Below, in pieces: positions 61,213-64,000 of a DNA stretch of 64,000 nt. The position numbers and the translations under genes are program-made. Numbering within the stretch: position 1 is the first letter of the stretch; every line of letters begins with the position of its first letter. Below the pieces are notes generated by a model. The model was not told where the DNA came from. It ran no database searches and was given only the letters and a program-made list of their open reading frames with translations. Origin of the DNA: Rhodospirillales bacterium (GTDB lineage Bacteria; Pseudomonadota; Alphaproteobacteria; Rhodospirillales; Casp-alpha2); contig JAJFII010000009.1 of assembly GCA_021775095.1 (NCBI GenBank), forward strand, positions 124,001-188,000, written 5' to 3'.

Positions 61213-61899
61213 CTATCGAATTTCACCGTCACGCGGCGATTCTTTGGAAGTCAAATCGGCCAGGACGGTTTCTGCGGCAAGTGTCGTCTGGCCGACGGAA
61301 ACCAGCGATCCAATACCGTCAGGTAAATAAACGTCGACCCTGCTGCCAAATCGAATCAGGCCAAATCGTTGTCCAGCCTGAAACGTGTCGCCCTCTTTTG
61401 CATAACACAGGATTCGTCTGGCGACCAAACCGGCAATTTGGACAAATCCGATTTCTGTTCCATCGTCGCCGGTAACTTTCAAGCTCATCCGTTCGTTATC
61501 TATACTCGCTTTATCAAGCGACGCGTTCAGAAACTTTCCCGGTCGGTAACTGACGACGGAAATTGTCCCACTAATTGGCACCCGGTTTACATGCACGTCA
61601 AAAACGTTCATAAAAACCGCAATTCGGGTCCTGGGCTCGCTTCCCAACCCCAACTCCTCCGGCGGCACGGCCTTGATAATCGATTGCACGACCCCGTCGG
61701 CCGGGCAAATCACCAGGCCTTCGCGCGTTGGCGTGTAGCGCTCGGGGTCACGAAAGAAATAGACGCACCACAGGGTCAGGACACAGCCAACCAGTCCAGC
61801 GGCAATATGCCAATACCACAGGCCTGCGGCGACCGCCGCGAAGAGCGCGATAAAAGGCCATCCAGCCCGGTTGATTGGGACCAATACAGTTTTTAACAT
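61213..61899 (-). CDS. psd: Phosphatidylserine decarboxylase, short proenzyme form
   Basis: 228 aa membrane-associated pyruvoyl enzyme that converts phosphatidylserine to phosphatidylethanolamine. The N-terminus has a hydrophobic hairpin ([16 protein letters not shown]). The autocleavage site is Gly-Ser in [14 protein letters not shown] near residue 190; the new Ser N-terminus becomes the pyruvoyl group. [14 protein letters not shown] near 95-108 is the family's other signature. Length matches the archaeal-type short Psd of alphaproteobacteria. Confidence 0.94.
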   Translation of the reverse strand: MLKTVLVPINRAGWPFIALFAAVAAGLWYWHIAAGLVGCVLTLWCVYFFRDPERYTPTREGLVICPADGVVQSIIKAVPPEELGLGSEPRTRIAVFMNVFDVHVNRVPISGTISVVSYRPGKFLNASLDKASIDNERMSLKVTGDDGTEIGFVQIAGLVARRILCYAKEGDTFQAGQRFGLIRFGSRVDVYLPDGIGSLVSVGQTTLAAETVLADLTSKESPRDGEIR

Positions 61900-62316
61900 C
61901 AGGGCAAATACTCATTTCCAATTAGCCGTTCTGGTGATTTGTCACACATTCTTGCGGGCTTGTCGATATCTGCGAACAGACGCACGGAAATGACTTAAAA
62001 CGATTTCCTTTGGTGCGCCCGCCTGTTCCTGCAAGAATTATCTGCAAGAACACCCAAAGATGGCTGGCCATGGGTTTCGGCCTGGGCTATCGATCGCAAT
62101 CCCGAGGCGGATTGCAGACGCCAACGGACATCCAAAACCGCGGGCGAATCTATTCTGCGGATGTTTCCGTCTGCCGCAGCAAGCGTTAAGGCCCCCCGGC
62201 AAGCGGCATTGCCTGAAAGACATCTCCGACCGGACGCGCGGCGTAGACGATCTTTATGGGATTTAAGGGTGATCTTTGTTATAAGGTAACTGGCAATTAG
62301 AATTAGGAGCACAAAG
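61900..62316. other. 417-nt intergenic stretch without a supported gene
   Basis: Between divergent psd and an unknown gene. Several overlapping frames are open on both strands in 61995-62270, but none has a convincing start, ribosome site or recognisable product. The stretch must hold promoters for both neighbours; it may also contain a decayed gene. Confidence 0.4.
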
Positions 62317-62805
62317 GTGTCTGAGAACGCTGCAAATAAAACCAAAACTTTTATAGAATCAGTCAATTCAAACAATGATCGGCCGATCGGTTTGGTTAAG
62401 GCGACCGAGCTGGCGGGCAAGGGAAATAAATTAGAGTTTACCTTCGAATATTTGGGGTTCCTGTTTGCCGTTAAGGCTGGCACCGACGGACAAAAAACAA
62501 ATATGCGGGTACATGCCAATTTAGGCAATGTTCCCTATACCGTTGAAGGACCGTCTCGACGGGCGACAACAATGGAAATTCTCGGAGCGGCGACGGGACA
62601 TATGGGCGGGCGCGTAAAAATCACGCCACAACAGCGCATTATGTTGTTCGAAGACTACGTTTTCGATGAACCGTTGACGCCGGTCCTTATTCTGACCAAA
62701 ACCACACAACTCATGCTTCGCGCCAAACCGTTCTTACAGCTGATGTCCCGCGTTGTCCGGCCGCCCATGGCTCGCAATCGCGAGACCGGTGCAGCGACCA
62801 CCTGA
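62317..62805 (+). CDS. Hypothetical protein (162 aa)
   Basis: Soluble protein without signal peptide or membrane helix. The GTG start has AGGAG seven nucleotides upstream. Sequence features are a beta-rich N-terminal half (LEFTFEYLGFLFAVKAGTDG), a Gly-rich turn (GAATGHMGGRVKITPQQRI) and a basic C-terminal part (LRAKPFLQLMSRVVRPPMAR). I do not recognise the family. It is convergent with the LysM gene, 2 nt apart end to end. Confidence 0.7.
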   Translation: MSENAANKTKTFIESVNSNNDRPIGLVKATELAGKGNKLEFTFEYLGFLFAVKAGTDGQKTNMRVHANLGNVPYTVEGPSRRATTMEILGAATGHMGGRVKITPQQRIMLFEDYVFDEPLTPVLILTKTTQLMLRAKPFLQLMSRVVRPPMARNRETGAATT

Positions 62806-62807
62806 AT

Positions 62808-64000
62808 TTAGAGGGTATCGGACGGTAAAGCAAAAACCTGTCCAGGAAATATCAAATCCGGGTCTGTGATCTGGTCCCGATTTGCTTGGTAAATGGTCGT
62901 AAATCCAATGCCACTGCCGTAAGTCTTGCGGGCAATGCGCCACAGACTGTTGCCCGGTTGAACAATAATGAAGGGTTCCGATGGCATCGTTTCCATCGGT
63001 TGGGCGCGCGAAAACGGCATTGATACCCTTGCCTTAACTTTTCCCGCGCCAGTAATCTGGTCGGCACGCAATGTGTAAAGACCCGGTTCCACCCGTTCTT
63101 CCGGTTGCATCCGCCAACCTCCATTGTTGTCGGCATCAACTTTGCCGGCAATCACATTATTCAAATAGACAAAGATTGAACTTGATGGTTCCGCCCGACC
63201 GCTGATCAGCAGTCGGCCTGCATCGTCGTAATCAACTGTATCGACGCTTAATAGGCTTTCGCCGGGATCCCCAGGCGGTTTTTGAAAAACCGTGCTGGCT
63301 CCGCCCTTTTTTGGAAACTTAAGGGCCAAGGGAACAGCCGGTAAATTGCTTTTGCGCCCGACGATGTCTTTTTGCGGTTCTGGAATGACAATGACGACAA
63401 CATCGTCTGACGGTACCGGTTGTTGCCCATCCACATGCATTTCAAGTCCCAGTTGACGACTGCCCGATGGAAACGGGTTATCGGGAACAAATACCCATTC
63501 GCCGTTGGTATCCGTATCCAGTTGCCCGACAAATTCTCCATTATCGATAATGACAACCTGGCTGCCGGGTCGCGCGCGGCCGGCGATTACCGCATTGCCC
63601 TCAGGTGTGATCCGGACAACATCAAAACTCGGGGGCGTTAATTGTTGGATCGGTGGTGCTGCCGAGGGTACCGGTTGTTGCGGGTCAGCGCGGGCGACCT
63701 GAACGGATTTTTGTTCGAGTGGGGCTGAAACTGACTGGTTGGGGGTGTCGACGGTCGGGCGCGACGGTTGATTCGCGTTGGGTTGCGCCGCACTTTGACC
63801 GATGGTTTGTTCTGCCGTTCGTCCGACGTCCGGTGCCCCCGCCTGGACGGTATTCGCCGCTGCGAATTGGCCGGTCTCTTGGATTGCTTTGCCAGCAGAT
63901 GCCTGGAGGGCAGGTGCCGGGTCCTGGGCAGGTGCCTTTACAAAGGATTTTGCAGCTTTTAAGGGGTTCGGAATAATGCGGGTTTGTAAACTTTGTTTCG
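62808..64000 (-). CDS. LysM peptidoglycan-binding protein (5'-truncated by window edge)
   Basis: At least 396 residues; the frame is open to base 64000, so the ATG at 63440 is internal and the true start lies beyond the window. A Pro/Ala/Gln-rich linker covers roughly the first 130 residues present. Two Ig-like or bacterial beta-sandwich repeats follow (ITPEGNAVIAGRARPGSQVV; YDDAGRLLISGRAEPSSSIF share a pattern). A C-terminal LysM domain (VQPGNSLWRIARKTYG; DPDLIFPGQVFALP) would bind peptidoglycan. Probably periplasmic, with a signal or anchor in the missing part. Confidence 0.88.
   Translation of the reverse strand, partial: KQSLQTRIIPNPLKAAKSFVKAPAQDPAPALQASAGKAIQETGQFAAANTVQAGAPDVGRTAEQTIGQSAAQPNANQPSRPTVDTPNQSVSAPLEQKSVQVARADPQQPVPSAAPPIQQLTPPSFDVVRITPEGNAVIAGRARPGSQVVIIDNGEFVGQLDTDTNGEWVFVPDNPFPSGSRQLGLEMHVDGQQPVPSDDVVVIVIPEPQKDIVGRKSNLPAVPLALKFPKKGGASTVFQKPPGDPGESLLSVDTVDYDDAGRLLISGRAEPSSSIFVYLNNVIAGKVDADNNGGWRMQPEERVEPGLYTLRADQITGAGKVKARVSMPFSRAQPMETMPSEPFIIVQPGNSLWRIARKTYGSGIGFTTIYQANRDQITDPDLIFPGQVFALPSDTL

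Noticed and set aside
62808-63440. 210-aa LysM protein starting at an ATG at 63440
   Set aside because: The frame continues without a stop to base 64000 and encodes a further beta-sandwich repeat and linker; the ATG is internal.
1-64000. CRISPR arrays, tRNA or rRNA genes
   Set aside because: No regularly spaced direct repeats and no tRNA or rRNA-like stretches were recognised by eye; a covariance-model search would be needed to exclude small RNAs.

Overview
The window looks like chromosomal DNA of a heterotrophic alphaproteobacterium, probably marine and near Rhodospirillales or Rhodobacterales. The reasons are a soxBDAG-type sarcosine oxidase operon, a DUF2336 protein, paired short-form psd and pssA, a GbdR-like GlxA regulator, and an aerobic-type corrinoid methyl-transfer cluster. 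This placement is inference from gene content. Both edges cut genes: a permease on the left (2..1036) and a LysM protein on the right (62808..64000).

Region 1 (1-21.5 kb) is dominated by one-carbon and methylamine metabolism. It starts with two PotB/PotC-like permeases and a GlxA-type regulator. A long minus-strand operon follows, in transcription order: corrinoid protein, DUF1638, 'virulence factor' domain protein, MetV-like protein, MetF-like reductase, methyl-THF:corrinoid methyltransferase, RACo-like ferredoxin/ASKHA activator, membrane protein, MATE exporter. The matching substrate methyltransferase (MttB superfamily, without the amber codon of true TMA enzymes) and a dimethylglycine-dehydrogenase-like flavoprotein lie at 16.7-21 kb. 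Between them are a class II aldolase operon and an AT-richer block with a SARP/BTAD regulator and two or three unrecognised small or secreted proteins.

Region 2 (21.5-37 kb) is catabolic. A MECR-like reductase and a 2-keto-4-pentenoate hydratase-like gene are separated by a ~293-bp MITE-like element with ~21-bp inverted ends and a CTAG duplication. Then comes a 13-gene plus-strand operon: sugar-type ABC importer, two tandem SnoaL-domain proteins, an HpsN-like HisD-family dehydrogenase, SDR, LacI regulator, bicupin, MetE-C/epoxyalkane:CoM-transferase-like protein, alpha/beta hydrolase and RraA-like protein. Two identical 14-bp palindromes flank its promoter and are the obvious LacI operators. 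The substrate is unknown; this is the best candidate here for an undescribed pathway. A decayed fic gene follows.

Region 3 (37.9-45.9 kb) holds a cupredoxin/cytochrome P460 pair, an MMPL-type exporter operon with a LolA-like and a barrel-like protein, two TetR regulators, and a Thr-type proline racemase family enzyme (probable trans-3-hydroxy-L-proline dehydratase).

Region 4 (46-64 kb) carries DUF2336, soxBDAG, a Sel1-repeat protein, a truncated AsmA fragment, a LysR regulator, a PadR-HlyD-RND efflux operon, pssA/psd, an unrecognised small protein and a LysM protein.

Metabolically, the MttB/corrinoid module, the dimethylglycine dehydrogenase and sarcosine oxidase together would strip N-methyl groups from a quaternary amine such as a betaine and feed them into tetrahydrofolate as methyl-THF and methylene-THF. 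No tRNA, rRNA or CRISPR array was recognised.
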